From Candidatus Gastranaerophilales bacterium (GTDB taxonomy: Bacteria > Cyanobacteriota > Vampirovibrionia > Gastranaerophilales > Gastranaerophilaceae): a stretch of DNA of 64,000 nt. Below are positions 43,718 to 52,473 of the stretch, piece after piece. The stretch lies in assembly GCA_944325005.1 (NCBI GenBank), contig CALUYO010000004.1:1-64000 (forward strand). Reading direction: 5' to 3'. Both the position numbers and the translations under genes were made by a program. Each line of letters starts with the position of its first letter. Positions within the stretch are counted from its first letter, which is position 1. A model generated the notes under the pieces. It searched no databases, was not told the origin of the DNA, and saw nothing but the letters and a program-made list of their open reading frames with translations.

Positions 43718-44502
43718 ATGAAAATATTTCATTTATTAGAATGTCGGGGGGGGGGCAATTTAGAGCTCCTTTAAATAAGGTAATTGCTTTTACATTAGCA
43801 GAAGTTTTAATAACACTTGGAATTATCGGTATTGTTGCTGCTTTGACAATGCCTTCTTTAATTAATAAAACACAAAACAAACAATTTGAAACTGCATTAA
43901 AAGTCGCCTATTCAATTTTTAGTCAGGCAGTATTGAATATGAAAGAAGAAGTCGGTCCTGATCTAAAAAACTATTATACAGTTCAAGAATTTGATGAAGA
44001 TGGAAATTATCTCGGGTATCCCAGAGCAAAAGAGTTTCAAGAACAGTTTATTAAATCTTCCAAACTAAAAATAATCGGGGAATGTAATTATACTAAGATA
44101 ATGAATTATAACAAGACTGCAGAAGCTCATACCAGTTACATTGAAACAGTTGACGGTAAAGAGGTTCTGAGATATGCTCTGTCAAATGGTATGTGTGCAA
44201 GTTTTATAGTAAATGGCGGAGCTATTCATATTGCAGTCGATGTAAACGGGGCAAAAAGACCTAATCAGTTAGGTTATGATATATTCTTTTTTAATATTGA
44301 TGATGACAAATTACAACCGAAAAAAATGACACATTTATACAGTGAAGATGAATTGGAAGATATGGAGTATCCATTTAATCGCGGAGTACCCTGTTCCGTG
44401 CAGTCAAAACAGCAGGGTAACGGTGTAGGATGTGCATATTACGCACTTATAGACCAGAATCCGGATGATAGCTCAAAAGGTTACTGGAAATCTTTACCGT
44501 AA
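43718..44502 (+). CDS. prepilin-type protein interrupted by a G10 tract (out of frame from the SD-linked ATG)
   Basis: The ATG at 43718 has AAAAAAGGAG at 7 bases and reads MKIFHLLEC before ten G. With ten it stops after 18 codons. With eleven it reads RGGGQFRAPLNKVIA and joins [19 protein letters not shown], for about 261 residues. An internal ATG at 43741 is in the pilin frame with ten G (MSGGGQFRAP), but has no ribosome binding site. The body contains NGAKRPNQLGYDIFFF and ends in CAYYALIDQNPDDSSKGYW, without DDYPW. CTCCTTT at 43766-43772 is the complement of AAAGGAG at the start. Confidence 0.78.
43746..43755. repeat. G10 homopolymer tract, locus 4
   Basis: Ten G on the coding strand, flanked by AATGTC and CAATTTAGAGCTCCT. 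It codes Gly in the prepilin leader. The flanks match those of locus 2 most closely. Confidence 0.9.
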
Positions 44503-44529
44503 ATTTTGTTTGTAGTACAATTTTTTTGT

Positions 44530-45843
44530 ATGAGTAATCAATTCAGGTATTATGCTAAAGAATTATTAAACATTGCCCTGCCGATTATTATGGGAAATCT
44601 CGGGTTTATCCTGATAGGTGCCGGAGATGTTCTGGTAGCAGGACATCATTCGACTGATACTCTGGCGGCAATTAGTATTGCTACGGCGATTACCAATTGT
44701 ATTCAGACATTCGGTGTCGGGTTGATTTCAAGTGTTTCGCCTTTGCTTTCAAATTTTAGAGGTGAAAAGAAAAGCGCAAAAAAATATTTTTATCCGACAA
44801 TAAGATTTGCAATGCTTCTGGCATTTATAATTATGCTTGCGGTGCTTGCATTTATTCCTGTTATTGATTATTTGCATTTTTCACCGAAATTAGTCCCTAT
44901 GATAAAGGAATATATGTTTATTACGGCTTTTGCTACTTTCGGGGCTTATTTGCATTCTGCATTAAAGGAATTTTTGCAGGCTTTTGAAATTGTGGTATTC
45001 CCTAATTTAATTACTGCAATTGCTGTATTTTTAAATATTGCACTGTGTTTTGCAATGGTATTCGGGTTTGGTCCTATTCCTTCCATGGGGGTGGTGGGCT
45101 TAGCTGTTGCAAGTTTTATTATAAGATATTTTATGGGATTTGCTCTTTTGATATATTGTTTTACGTTGATGAATTTTAAAGACCATAAAGATTTTGATTA
45201 TTATAAGAGTCTAATTAGAATAGGTATTCCTATATCCTGTGCTGTTATGGTTGAATTTATTGCGTTTAACAGTATCGCAATCCTTATGGGCAGGGTTGAC
45301 GGAGTTTATGCTGCCGCTCAAAACCTTGTATGTACTTTAACGACAATATCATTTATGGTTCCGTTTGCGGTTTCAAATGCTATAGCGGTTAAAGTCGGGT
45401 TTGCAAACGGTGCGGGAAATCTTAAAGATTTGAAAAGGTATTCATTTGTCGGGATAGTAATCTGTGTTGGCTTTATGATGCTGAGTGCACTTGTATTTTC
45501 AAGTTTCCCGCAGTTTCTTGTCAGATTATTTTCTCAAGATACTAATCTTATTAAAATATCTGTGCCTATTTTATATATTTTGTCTGTTTTTCAGGTTTTC
45601 GACGGCTTGCAGGTATCGCTTGCCGGTATTTTCAAAGGTATGAAAAGAACCGGAATTGTACTGCTTTCAAATTTTGTTGCATACTGGTTAATTTCTATCC
45701 CGGTCGGATATACTCTTGCATTTCACTATCACCTTGATTTAAAAGGCTTCTGGATAGGTCTGGCATCTGCAGCTGTAATTTTATGTGTTATTATGACATT
45801 TATGCTTTTAAGAAGTATAAAGAAGATGGAAACTGTTAAATAG
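44530..45843 (+). CDS. MATE-family multidrug/cation efflux transporter
   Basis: A protein of about 437 residues with 12 hydrophobic segments, the MATE layout. The N-terminal half shows ALPIIMGNLGFILIGAGDVLVAGHHST and the second half repeats the pattern (IRIGIPISCAVMVEFIAF). MATE proteins expel drugs or metabolites in exchange for Na+ or H+. The start at 44530 (MSNQFRYYAKELLNIALP) lacks a Shine-Dalgarno; an in-frame TTG is at 44506. It begins 27 bases after a prepilin gene and may be read from the same transcript. Confidence 0.88.
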   Translation: MSNQFRYYAKELLNIALPIIMGNLGFILIGAGDVLVAGHHSTDTLAAISIATAITNCIQTFGVGLISSVSPLLSNFRGEKKSAKKYFYPTIRFAMLLAFIIMLAVLAFIPVIDYLHFSPKLVPMIKEYMFITAFATFGAYLHSALKEFLQAFEIVVFPNLITAIAVFLNIALCFAMVFGFGPIPSMGVVGLAVASFIIRYFMGFALLIYCFTLMNFKDHKDFDYYKSLIRIGIPISCAVMVEFIAFNSIAILMGRVDGVYAAAQNLVCTLTTISFMVPFAVSNAIAVKVGFANGAGNLKDLKRYSFVGIVICVGFMMLSALVFSSFPQFLVRLFSQDTNLIKISVPILYILSVFQVFDGLQVSLAGIFKGMKRTGIVLLSNFVAYWLISIPVGYTLAFHYHLDLKGFWIGLASAAVILCVIMTFMLLRSIKKMETVK

Positions 45844-45881
45844 TATGTTTTTATGTTAATATAGTTTTGAATGGAGGATTT

Positions 45882-46355
45882 ATGCATACAGAAGAAAGAA
45901 CATTTGTGGCTATTAAGCCTGACGGAGTTATAAGAGGTTGTGTCGGAGAGATTATCAGCCGTTTTGAAAAGAAGGGGTATAAACTTATCGGCATGAAAAT
46001 GCTTCAGGTAACTGAGGAAATTGCTGCAAAACACTATGAAGAACATATTAACAAACCTTTTTACCCCAGCCTTGTAAAATATATTACAAGCGGTCCTATT
46101 GTAGCTATGGTATTTCAAGGTTATAAAGCTGTTCAAGGTATCCGTCATCTTTTAGGTGCAACTGACCCTTGCGAAGCTGATGTTGGTTCTATCAGAGCTG
46201 ATTATGCCCAGCTTAAAGAATATAATACTATTCATGGCTCTGACAGTGTTGAAAGCGCTGAAAGAGAAATTAATATTTATTTCAAGCCTGAAGAATTATG
46301 TTCTAATTACAAAAATATGATGGAAATTGTAACTGAGGATATTGATGCGAGATAA
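45882..46355 (+). CDS. ndk: nucleoside diphosphate kinase
   Basis: A 157-residue kinase that balances NTP pools through a phospho-His intermediate. It starts EERTFVAIKPDGVIRGCVGEI, the family opening, and carries the active-site His in YNTIHGSDSVESAEREI near residue 118. It has a C-terminal extension of about 10-15 residues beyond the usual end. ATGGAGGA precedes the ATG at 45882; an earlier in-frame TTG overlaps that site. It overlaps the start of tgt, suggesting coupled translation. Confidence 0.95.
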   Translation: MHTEERTFVAIKPDGVIRGCVGEIISRFEKKGYKLIGMKMLQVTEEIAAKHYEEHINKPFYPSLVKYITSGPIVAMVFQGYKAVQGIRHLLGATDPCEADVGSIRADYAQLKEYNTIHGSDSVESAEREINIYFKPEELCSNYKNMMEIVTEDIDAR

Positions 46356-47469
46356 CGCACACGAATATTTTAAATACGAATTAGTTCACGAATGTAAGCA
46401 GACAGGCGCAAGAGCCGGAATTTTGACTACTCCGCATGGAATTATTAAAACTCCGATTTTTATGCCTGTCGGGACTAATTCGGCTGTTAAGACTTTAACT
46501 GCTGACCAGATTATGGATACAGGTGCGCAAATTATGCTTTCTAACTCTTATCATCTGTATTTACGTGCAGGTACAAAACTTATAAAACAATTTGGCGGTA
46601 TTCATGAATGGATGAACTGGCATAAGCCTGTGTTAACTGATTCTGGCGGTTTTCAAGTGTTTTCGTTAAGCCATCTTAATAAAATTACTGAGGACGGCGT
46701 GGAATTCCGCGACCCCAAAGACGGTAAAAAGCATTTTATAAATCCGGAAGTTTCAATGGAAATTCAGCAGGATATAGGTGCTGATATTATTATGGCATTT
46801 GATCAGTGTGCACCGTTTCCTTGCGATTATGATACCGCTAAAAAAGCGATGGAGCGGACACATCGATGGCTTGAAAGATGTTTTAAGGCAAAAACTAATC
46901 CGCATCAGGCTTTATTTCCAATTGTACAGGGCGCATTTTATGATGATTTGAGGCGTGAGAGTGCTTCTGTCATATCTTCTTATGATGCAGTCGGGTATGC
47001 AATCGGTGGTTTAAGCGTGGGCGAAACTAAAGATATTATGAATTATTTTGTAGAATTTACTGCACCTCTGCTTCCGAATAATAAGCCGCGCTATTTGATG
47101 GGCGTCGGTACTCCGGAAGATTTGCTGGACGGAATTAAACGCGGTATTGATATGTTTGATTGCGTGCTCCCGACCCGTAACGCAAGACACGGCTCATTCT
47201 TTACCTGGAACGGCAAATCAAATATTAAAACTAAGCAGTATTATGATGATGAACGTCCGCTTGTTGAAGGCTGTAATTGCTATGCCTGCAAAAATCATTC
47301 AAGGGCATATATAAGACATTTGTGGCGATGCGGAGAAGCTACGGCTGCAACACTTTTATCAATTCATAATATAAAATTTCTGGTTGATTTTTCTCAAAAA
47401 TGTCGTGAAGCAATTATTGATGATACTTTCGGTGATTTTTATAATGAATATTATAAAAATCTTGTTTGA
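46345..47469 (+). CDS. tgt: queuine tRNA-ribosyltransferase
   Basis: A 374-residue TIM-barrel enzyme that exchanges guanine for preQ1 at position 34 of GUN tRNAs. Motifs are LTDSGGFQVFSLS (active-site Asp, near residue 95), GGLSVGE (substrate loop, near 225), and DCVLPTRNARHGSFFTWNG (second Asp, near 270). The zinc site is CNCYACKNHSRAYIRHL (near 310). The ATG at 46345 lies inside the last codons of ndk. No other queuosine gene is in the window. Confidence 0.95.
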   Translation: MRDNAHEYFKYELVHECKQTGARAGILTTPHGIIKTPIFMPVGTNSAVKTLTADQIMDTGAQIMLSNSYHLYLRAGTKLIKQFGGIHEWMNWHKPVLTDSGGFQVFSLSHLNKITEDGVEFRDPKDGKKHFINPEVSMEIQQDIGADIIMAFDQCAPFPCDYDTAKKAMERTHRWLERCFKAKTNPHQALFPIVQGAFYDDLRRESASVISSYDAVGYAIGGLSVGETKDIMNYFVEFTAPLLPNNKPRYLMGVGTPEDLLDGIKRGIDMFDCVLPTRNARHGSFFTWNGKSNIKTKQYYDDERPLVEGCNCYACKNHSRAYIRHLWRCGEATAATLLSIHNIKFLVDFSQKCREAIIDDTFGDFYNEYYKNLV

Positions 47470-47525
47470 CTTTGATTAAAAAATCATTATTACTAAATCA
47501 GAATGTAATAATGAGGACTTAATTT

Positions 47526-47747
47526 ATGGACAAAATTGATGATTTTTCAAATATTGAATCTGCACTGAATAAAACAGTTGAACCCATAATAATTGCAGAA
47601 AATAGCGAAACAGATGAACTTGAAAATAACGATGATACTGATGACGATACGTTGAAACTTGATGACCCGAGAGTTTGGGTTTTCTTGAGCGGCGGTGAAA
47701 CGCAAGGTTTAATGAATGCTGATTTTCTGGAATTTTTTACTATTTGA
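47526..47747 (+). CDS. small acidic hypothetical protein
   Basis: Seventy-three residues, very acidic in the centre (ENNDDTDDDTLKLDD), with a more hydrophobic end, PRVWVFLSGGETQGLMNADFLEFF. No membrane helix or signal peptide. TGAGGACTT precedes the ATG at a fair distance. It follows tgt by 56 bases and might be co-transcribed. No family recognised. Confidence 0.5.
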   Translation: MDKIDDFSNIESALNKTVEPIIIAENSETDELENNDDTDDDTLKLDDPRVWVFLSGGETQGLMNADFLEFFTI

Positions 47748-47844
47748 CTTTCGGGTAATTATTTAATTTCTGGTCAACATGTGCAGCATGCTGGTTTGCC
47801 TTTAAAACCGGTTGCTTTTATATAATCACCTGTTTTTACAAATA

Positions 47845-50421
47845 TTAATTAAATAAATTTAATTGCGGTACATCAACTGTAGGAGTATCAACAGTTTTTT
47901 TACGTGTTGCAAGATTATTGGAATAGTCTTTTTGCATCCTGTTCATTAACTCCTGCGACCGTTTAATTACTGCATTCGGCAGACCTGCCATTTTGGCAAC
48001 CTGTATACCGTAACTTTTGCTTGCCCCGCCCTGAACAATTTTTCTCAAAAATTCAATTTCACCGTTTTCTTCCGCAATTGTAATTCTGTAATTTTTAATC
48101 TGCGGGTAAGTTTTTGTCATTACGTTCAATTCATGGTAATGTGTTGCAAATATACATCTTGCTTTGATTTTTGTTGCTATATATTCAGCAACAGACCATG
48201 CAATTGCAACGCCGTCATAGGTGCTTGTGCCTCTGCCGATTTCATCAAGAAGAATAAAACTTCTGTCTGTAGCAGAGTTTAATATACAGGCTGTTTCAAT
48301 CATTTCAACCATAAAGGTTGACTGACCGAGAGTTAAATCATCAGACGCTCCGACACGTGTAAAAATTTTATCTATAATTCCGATTTTAGCGTAGTCAGCC
48401 GGAACCCATGAACCTATTTGTGCCAAAATAGCTATCAGCGCATTTTGTCTCATATAAGTTGATTTACCAGCCATATTAGGCCCTGTTAATATCATAAACT
48501 GGGTTGTATCAGAGGAATTGCATTTTAATTCCAAATCGTTTGCAACATATTCTCCGAGAGGTAATATTTTTTCAAGAACCGGATGGCGTCCGTTTTTGAC
48601 AATAAAGTCATCGGATTCGTCAATAATCGGCTTACAGTAATTATTTTCAACAGCGGCCTGTGCAAGTCCGGTGTATACATCACATCTGGCTATGCATTCC
48701 GCTATTTCTCTTATTTTTGAGACAAATTCTTTTGAATATTCTCTAAAATCACAGAATAATTTATATTCCAGCTCTGTAGACTTAAATCTTGCAGAAAGAA
48801 CATCATCTTCATGTTTTTTTAGTTCTTCTGTTATAAACCTTTCTCCTGTTGTAAGTGTTTGTTTTCTTATATAACCTTCAGGTATCTGAGACAGGTATGA
48901 ATTGGAAATTTCTATAAAGTAACCAAATACTTTGTTAAAACCTATTTTTAGGGATTTAATGCCTGTTCTTTCTTTTTCTTTCTCTTCAAAGTTTTTCAAC
49001 CAGGTTTCTCCGCCTGTTAAAAGTTCGCGGAAATAGTCAAGTTCTCCTGATACACCTTCTTTTAAAATCCCGCCTTCTTTGATTAGCTGCGGCGCATTTT
49101 CAGAAATAGTTTTGTCGATTAATTCTGTATATTCAGCTATTTCACTTCGATACTGTGCGACAGATGCAAGCGGATTGAAACTGAGATATTCCGTTGCATC
49201 AAGCAATTCCGGCAGAATCATAAGAGACGTTTTTAAACTCAGAAAATCTTTAGGATTTGCCGAGTTATTCGACATTCTTGTTGCAAGCCTTTGAATGTCA
49301 TATATTTTTTCAAGCAGATTTGATATATTTATTCTGTCATCATTTTTTTCTACAAGTTCGCTTATGCAGTTTTGCCGTTTTAAAATATCGTCAACTCTTT
49401 TTAAAGGCTGACATACCCAGTTTTTAAGAAGCCTTGCTCCCATATTAGTTTTTGTTTTATCAATTGACCATAAAAGCGAGCCGAATTTATTTTTGTCACG
49501 TAAAGTTTCTGTAAGTTCAAGATTTTTTCTTGTACTTCCGTCCAAAATCATATATTCAGAAAGCTCATAGGGTTCAATTCTTTCAAATTTAGGTACGTTA
49601 TCTTTAAGCGTCTCCCAAACATAGGCAAGCAAAGCCCCTGCAGCTCTAAAACCGGTTTTATATTTGTCATACCCAAAAGCTTCCAGGCTATTTGCCTGAA
49701 ATACTGCTTTCAAATTATTTTCGGCAAAATTTGTATCAAACACTGATGATGGAACTTTCGAGCAATTATATGTTTTAGTAATTTCTTCCGGTAAATCAAT
49801 TTTTTCATCCGGCACAATCTGGAAAGGCATAAGTTTTTGTTTTATAGAAGGCCCTACAACTTCGGCCGGTGCAATTCTTGTTAATTCCGCAAGAATAAGT
49901 TCATACGCGGCCTGAGTAACTTTAAATTCTCCGGTTGAAATATCTGCGTATGAAAAACCCCAGATACCGTTTTTTTCATCTTTGAAAAGTGCACATATAT
50001 AATTATTTGAATTTTGTTTTAAAAAATCACTTTCAGTCAGTGTTCCGGATGTCACGATACGCGTAACTCCTCTTTTTACAAGACCTTTAGCAAATTTTGG
50101 ATCTTCAAGCTGGTCGCATATTATTACCTTATAATTTTTTTGTACAAGTTTTTCAAGATAATTATTTACCGCTTTTGCAGGAATTCCTGCCAGTGGAATT
50201 CTTCCGAATTTCCCCTGTTCTCTGCCTGTCAGAGTTAGTTCAAGCTCTTTAGACATGATTACGGCATCTTCAAAAAAGGTTTCATAAAAATCGCCGAGTC
50301 TGTATAAAAGAATTTTATCCGGATTTTGATGCTTAATTTTTAAATACTCCTGCATAGCCGGAGTAAGGTCTTCGACCTTAATATCAGCGGTATTAATGTA
50401 ATTGATTTCAGGTTTTTTCAT
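47845..50421 (-). CDS. mutS: DNA mismatch repair protein MutS
   Basis: An 858-residue mismatch-recognition ATPase. The N-terminal mismatch-binding motif LLYRLGDFYETFFEDA (Phe-x-Glu equivalent F-Y-E, near residue 37) indicates true MutS1 and not MutS2. The ATPase motifs are ILTGPNMAGKSTYMRQ (near 643), STFMVEM, and ILLDEIGRGTSTYDGVAIAW, and the dimer-interface ATHYHEL follows. I start at 50421 (MKKPEINYINTADI); the frame extends 12 codons upstream. It is a single gene divergent from the 50459 gene. Its state matters for homopolymer stability, since mismatch repair normally suppresses slippage. Confidence 0.95.
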   Translation of the reverse strand: MKKPEINYINTADIKVEDLTPAMQEYLKIKHQNPDKILLYRLGDFYETFFEDAVIMSKELELTLTGREQGKFGRIPLAGIPAKAVNNYLEKLVQKNYKVIICDQLEDPKFAKGLVKRGVTRIVTSGTLTESDFLKQNSNNYICALFKDEKNGIWGFSYADISTGEFKVTQAAYELILAELTRIAPAEVVGPSIKQKLMPFQIVPDEKIDLPEEITKTYNCSKVPSSVFDTNFAENNLKAVFQANSLEAFGYDKYKTGFRAAGALLAYVWETLKDNVPKFERIEPYELSEYMILDGSTRKNLELTETLRDKNKFGSLLWSIDKTKTNMGARLLKNWVCQPLKRVDDILKRQNCISELVEKNDDRINISNLLEKIYDIQRLATRMSNNSANPKDFLSLKTSLMILPELLDATEYLSFNPLASVAQYRSEIAEYTELIDKTISENAPQLIKEGGILKEGVSGELDYFRELLTGGETWLKNFEEKEKERTGIKSLKIGFNKVFGYFIEISNSYLSQIPEGYIRKQTLTTGERFITEELKKHEDDVLSARFKSTELEYKLFCDFREYSKEFVSKIREIAECIARCDVYTGLAQAAVENNYCKPIIDESDDFIVKNGRHPVLEKILPLGEYVANDLELKCNSSDTTQFMILTGPNMAGKSTYMRQNALIAILAQIGSWVPADYAKIGIIDKIFTRVGASDDLTLGQSTFMVEMIETACILNSATDRSFILLDEIGRGTSTYDGVAIAWSVAEYIATKIKARCIFATHYHELNVMTKTYPQIKNYRITIAEENGEIEFLRKIVQGGASKSYGIQVAKMAGLPNAVIKRSQELMNRMQKDYSNNLATRKKTVDTPTVDVPQLNLFN

Positions 50422-50458
50422 AGTTATAATAATAGTATAACATGACAAGGATTTCAAT

Positions 50459-51058
50459 ATGGGATGTTTAAAAAATATTTTACGTGCAATAATCCTTACG
50501 CTTGCTGTTGTTGGTTTTATGGCACTTGGCGGTAAGGAACTTATAAGCGGACTTATTTATAATTATTTTAACCCGTCGAAAGAAACCGTACTTGAGAGAG
50601 CTCAAAAAGTCGGAGATTTTTCTAAAATAAATGAAGAATTTGAAATAGAAAAAGCCGCCGGAATAATGGGTTATAATGCTGTAGTTGCAGAACACAAGGC
50701 TTCCGGACAAAAAATGTTTGTTGTAGATGCAGGTAACAAGGAGATATTAACTGTAGAGGACTTAAAGTCAGACAATGTTGAAGAAAAATTATATAATGCT
50801 ATAAGCAAAATTAAATATCAAGCAGTATCAGTTGATGATTTGAAAGTTACAAAACACGGAACAATGAATTCTTATGGAAAAGAGGTTCCGTATGTAAAGT
50901 TTGAAGCACATGTAAAAAAACTTCCGATAGGTGATGTTGGCGGTATAATATCGGTTGCTGAGACAAAAGATGGTGAGTCAAGATTATTGATTTCTGCAAA
51001 TGAAAAAAAGAAATATTCCCAATTAATTTCTGATGAATTTTTCGGGAAAATAAAATAG
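50459..51058 (+). CDS. membrane-anchored hypothetical protein
   Basis: A 199-residue protein with one N-terminal hydrophobic helix (MGCLKNILRAIILTLAVVGF, to about residue 35), then a soluble alpha/beta domain, probably outside the cytosolic membrane. Repeating charged strands and an end rich in Lys are visible, no conserved motif. CAAGGATTT precedes the ATG. It is divergent from mutS, 37 bases between the two starts, so promoters must overlap. Confidence 0.65.
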   Translation: MGCLKNILRAIILTLAVVGFMALGGKELISGLIYNYFNPSKETVLERAQKVGDFSKINEEFEIEKAAGIMGYNAVVAEHKASGQKMFVVDAGNKEILTVEDLKSDNVEEKLYNAISKIKYQAVSVDDLKVTKHGTMNSYGKEVPYVKFEAHVKKLPIGDVGGIISVAETKDGESRLLISANEKKKYSQLISDEFFGKIK

Positions 51059-51172
51059 GTGCTACGCGCATATCCCTGCTGATAAATATTAAAATCAAGA
51101 TATGTTGTTTTTTTATGATATAGACAGATTGTATTTTTTGTGTTATTTTAAGGTTACTATATATTTAATCAT

Positions 51173-51254
51173 GTCGAAGTGGCGGAATTGGTAGACGCGC
51201 ACGATTCAGGTTCGTGTGGTTAACGCCTTGAGGGTTCGAGTCCCTTCTTCGACA
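51173..51254 (+). tRNA. tRNA-Leu (CAG)
   Basis: Acceptor GTCGAAG/CTTCGAC, D arm with GGTAGA, anticodon stem CACGA/TCGTG with loop TTCAGGT (anticodon CAG), a long variable arm typical of Leu (TGGTTAACGCCTT) and a T arm GAGGG/CCCTT with TTCGAGT. Discriminator A. CCA is not encoded, unlike the fMet gene at 5553. Confidence 0.95.
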
Positions 51255-51303
51255 TTTTTATTTTGCACTTGAAATAATTCTTAATATTTGATATAATAGT
51301 TAT

Positions 51304-51537
51304 ATGAGTAATTATGATAATTTAATGAAAATTGTAGACAAAGAAGTAATCAGTGTAAAAGAATTGCACAAAATTACTAATGATGAATTGGTCGCAGCAA
51401 TTAAAGAAACTGAGCCGCATCCAAGGCATAACAATTGTTTCAGGTATCAATTAAAATTAACTAATGGCGAAATTTATTTCGTATTTGTTAAAAAACCGTG
51501 GTATACCATTCTTGCGGAACTTACCGGAAAAAAATAA
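51304..51537 (+). CDS. small hypothetical protein
   Basis: Seventy-seven residues: an N-terminal helix pair (YDNLMKIVDKEVISVKELHKI) and a C-terminal beta part (FRYQLKLTNGEIYFVFVKKPWYTI). No known motif, no membrane segment. No clear ribosome binding site lies before the ATG. It starts 50 bases after tRNA-Leu and may be read from the same transcript. Function unknown. Confidence 0.5.
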   Translation: MSNYDNLMKIVDKEVISVKELHKITNDELVAAIKETEPHPRHNNCFRYQLKLTNGEIYFVFVKKPWYTILAELTGKK

Positions 51538-51549
51538 GGAAAATTTTAA

Positions 51550-52473
51550 TTAAACATTTCCGGTCGAACTGTTTCTATCATCTTCTAGTTGTCTTATATC
51601 TATATTATCGTTGTCATCTGTATAAGTATTTATGACAGGTACATCTATTTCAACGTTGACATCTGCATCAACCATTTCGATGTCGCCTTTAGGAAATTCT
51701 TTTGTTTTTCCGTCTTCCATTTTTACTGCGACTTTTCCGCTTAAAAATTGCAGATAGCACACCTTGCCTAATCCGTCAGGAGTCATAACGGAAGAGCCTA
51801 CTGGTGGCATCCCTTTTGCTGCATCAATATAATTTGAATATTCATATGTCAAGCAGCATAAAAGCCGTCCACAGGTGCCCGAAATTTTCCCTGGAGCTAT
51901 AGGCATCCCCTGATCTTTGGCAAGTTTAACATTAATTGTTGCAAATTTTCTTAAAAAACTTGAGCAGCAAAAAGGCCTTCCGCAAACTCCTGACCCTTCA
52001 AGAATAGAGGTTTCATCACGTACTCCGATGTGCCTGAGATCTATTCTTACGCGGGTAAAAACCTGCGTTAAATCTTTTAAAAGAGCCCTAAAATCAACTC
52101 TTTCCGGAGCAGTATAATAAAATGTAATTTTCCTTCTGTCAAAAGTTATTCTGCATTGTACAAGGTTCATATTCAATTTGTGCTGCTGTACAAGTGTCTG
52201 ACATTTAAAAAAGGATGTTACTTCTTCTTTTTTAATTTCTTCAAGTGTTTGAAGATCACGCTGTGACAGAGTCCTGATAACATGAAAAGGGTCTGGTTTG
52301 TTGTTGCTTTTTTCCCAGAGGCTGGCAATTTGAGAATTAACAATGAATGCCTTTAAAGCTTCTTCTCCTTTATCAGTTCTTACAAGTACCATCTGACCAT
52401 CCTCGATATTAATTGTTTCCGGGACTTCCAGCGGGTAAAATGTGTTTTTTAAATATTTTACGGCATATTTCAT
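51550..52473 (-). CDS. ricT: PSP1-domain protein, RicT (YaaT) type
   Basis: A 307-residue protein of the PSP1 family. RicT, with RicA and RicF, forms a [4Fe-4S] complex that modulates RNase Y in Bacillus. The diagnostic cysteine motifs are GVCGRPFCCSSFL (near residue 168) and GTCGRLLCCLTYEY (near 200). The last 40 residues are acidic and low complexity. It overlaps the gpsA stop (TAATG). The presence of rny in the same window makes a role in RNA processing plausible; RicA and RicF are not seen here. Confidence 0.88.
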   Translation of the reverse strand: MKYAVKYLKNTFYPLEVPETINIEDGQMVLVRTDKGEEALKAFIVNSQIASLWEKSNNKPDPFHVIRTLSQRDLQTLEEIKKEEVTSFFKCQTLVQQHKLNMNLVQCRITFDRRKITFYYTAPERVDFRALLKDLTQVFTRVRIDLRHIGVRDETSILEGSGVCGRPFCCSSFLRKFATINVKLAKDQGMPIAPGKISGTCGRLLCCLTYEYSNYIDAAKGMPPVGSSVMTPDGLGKVCYLQFLSGKVAVKMEDGKTKEFPKGDIEMVDADVNVEIDVPVINTYTDDNDNIDIRQLEDDRNSSTGNV

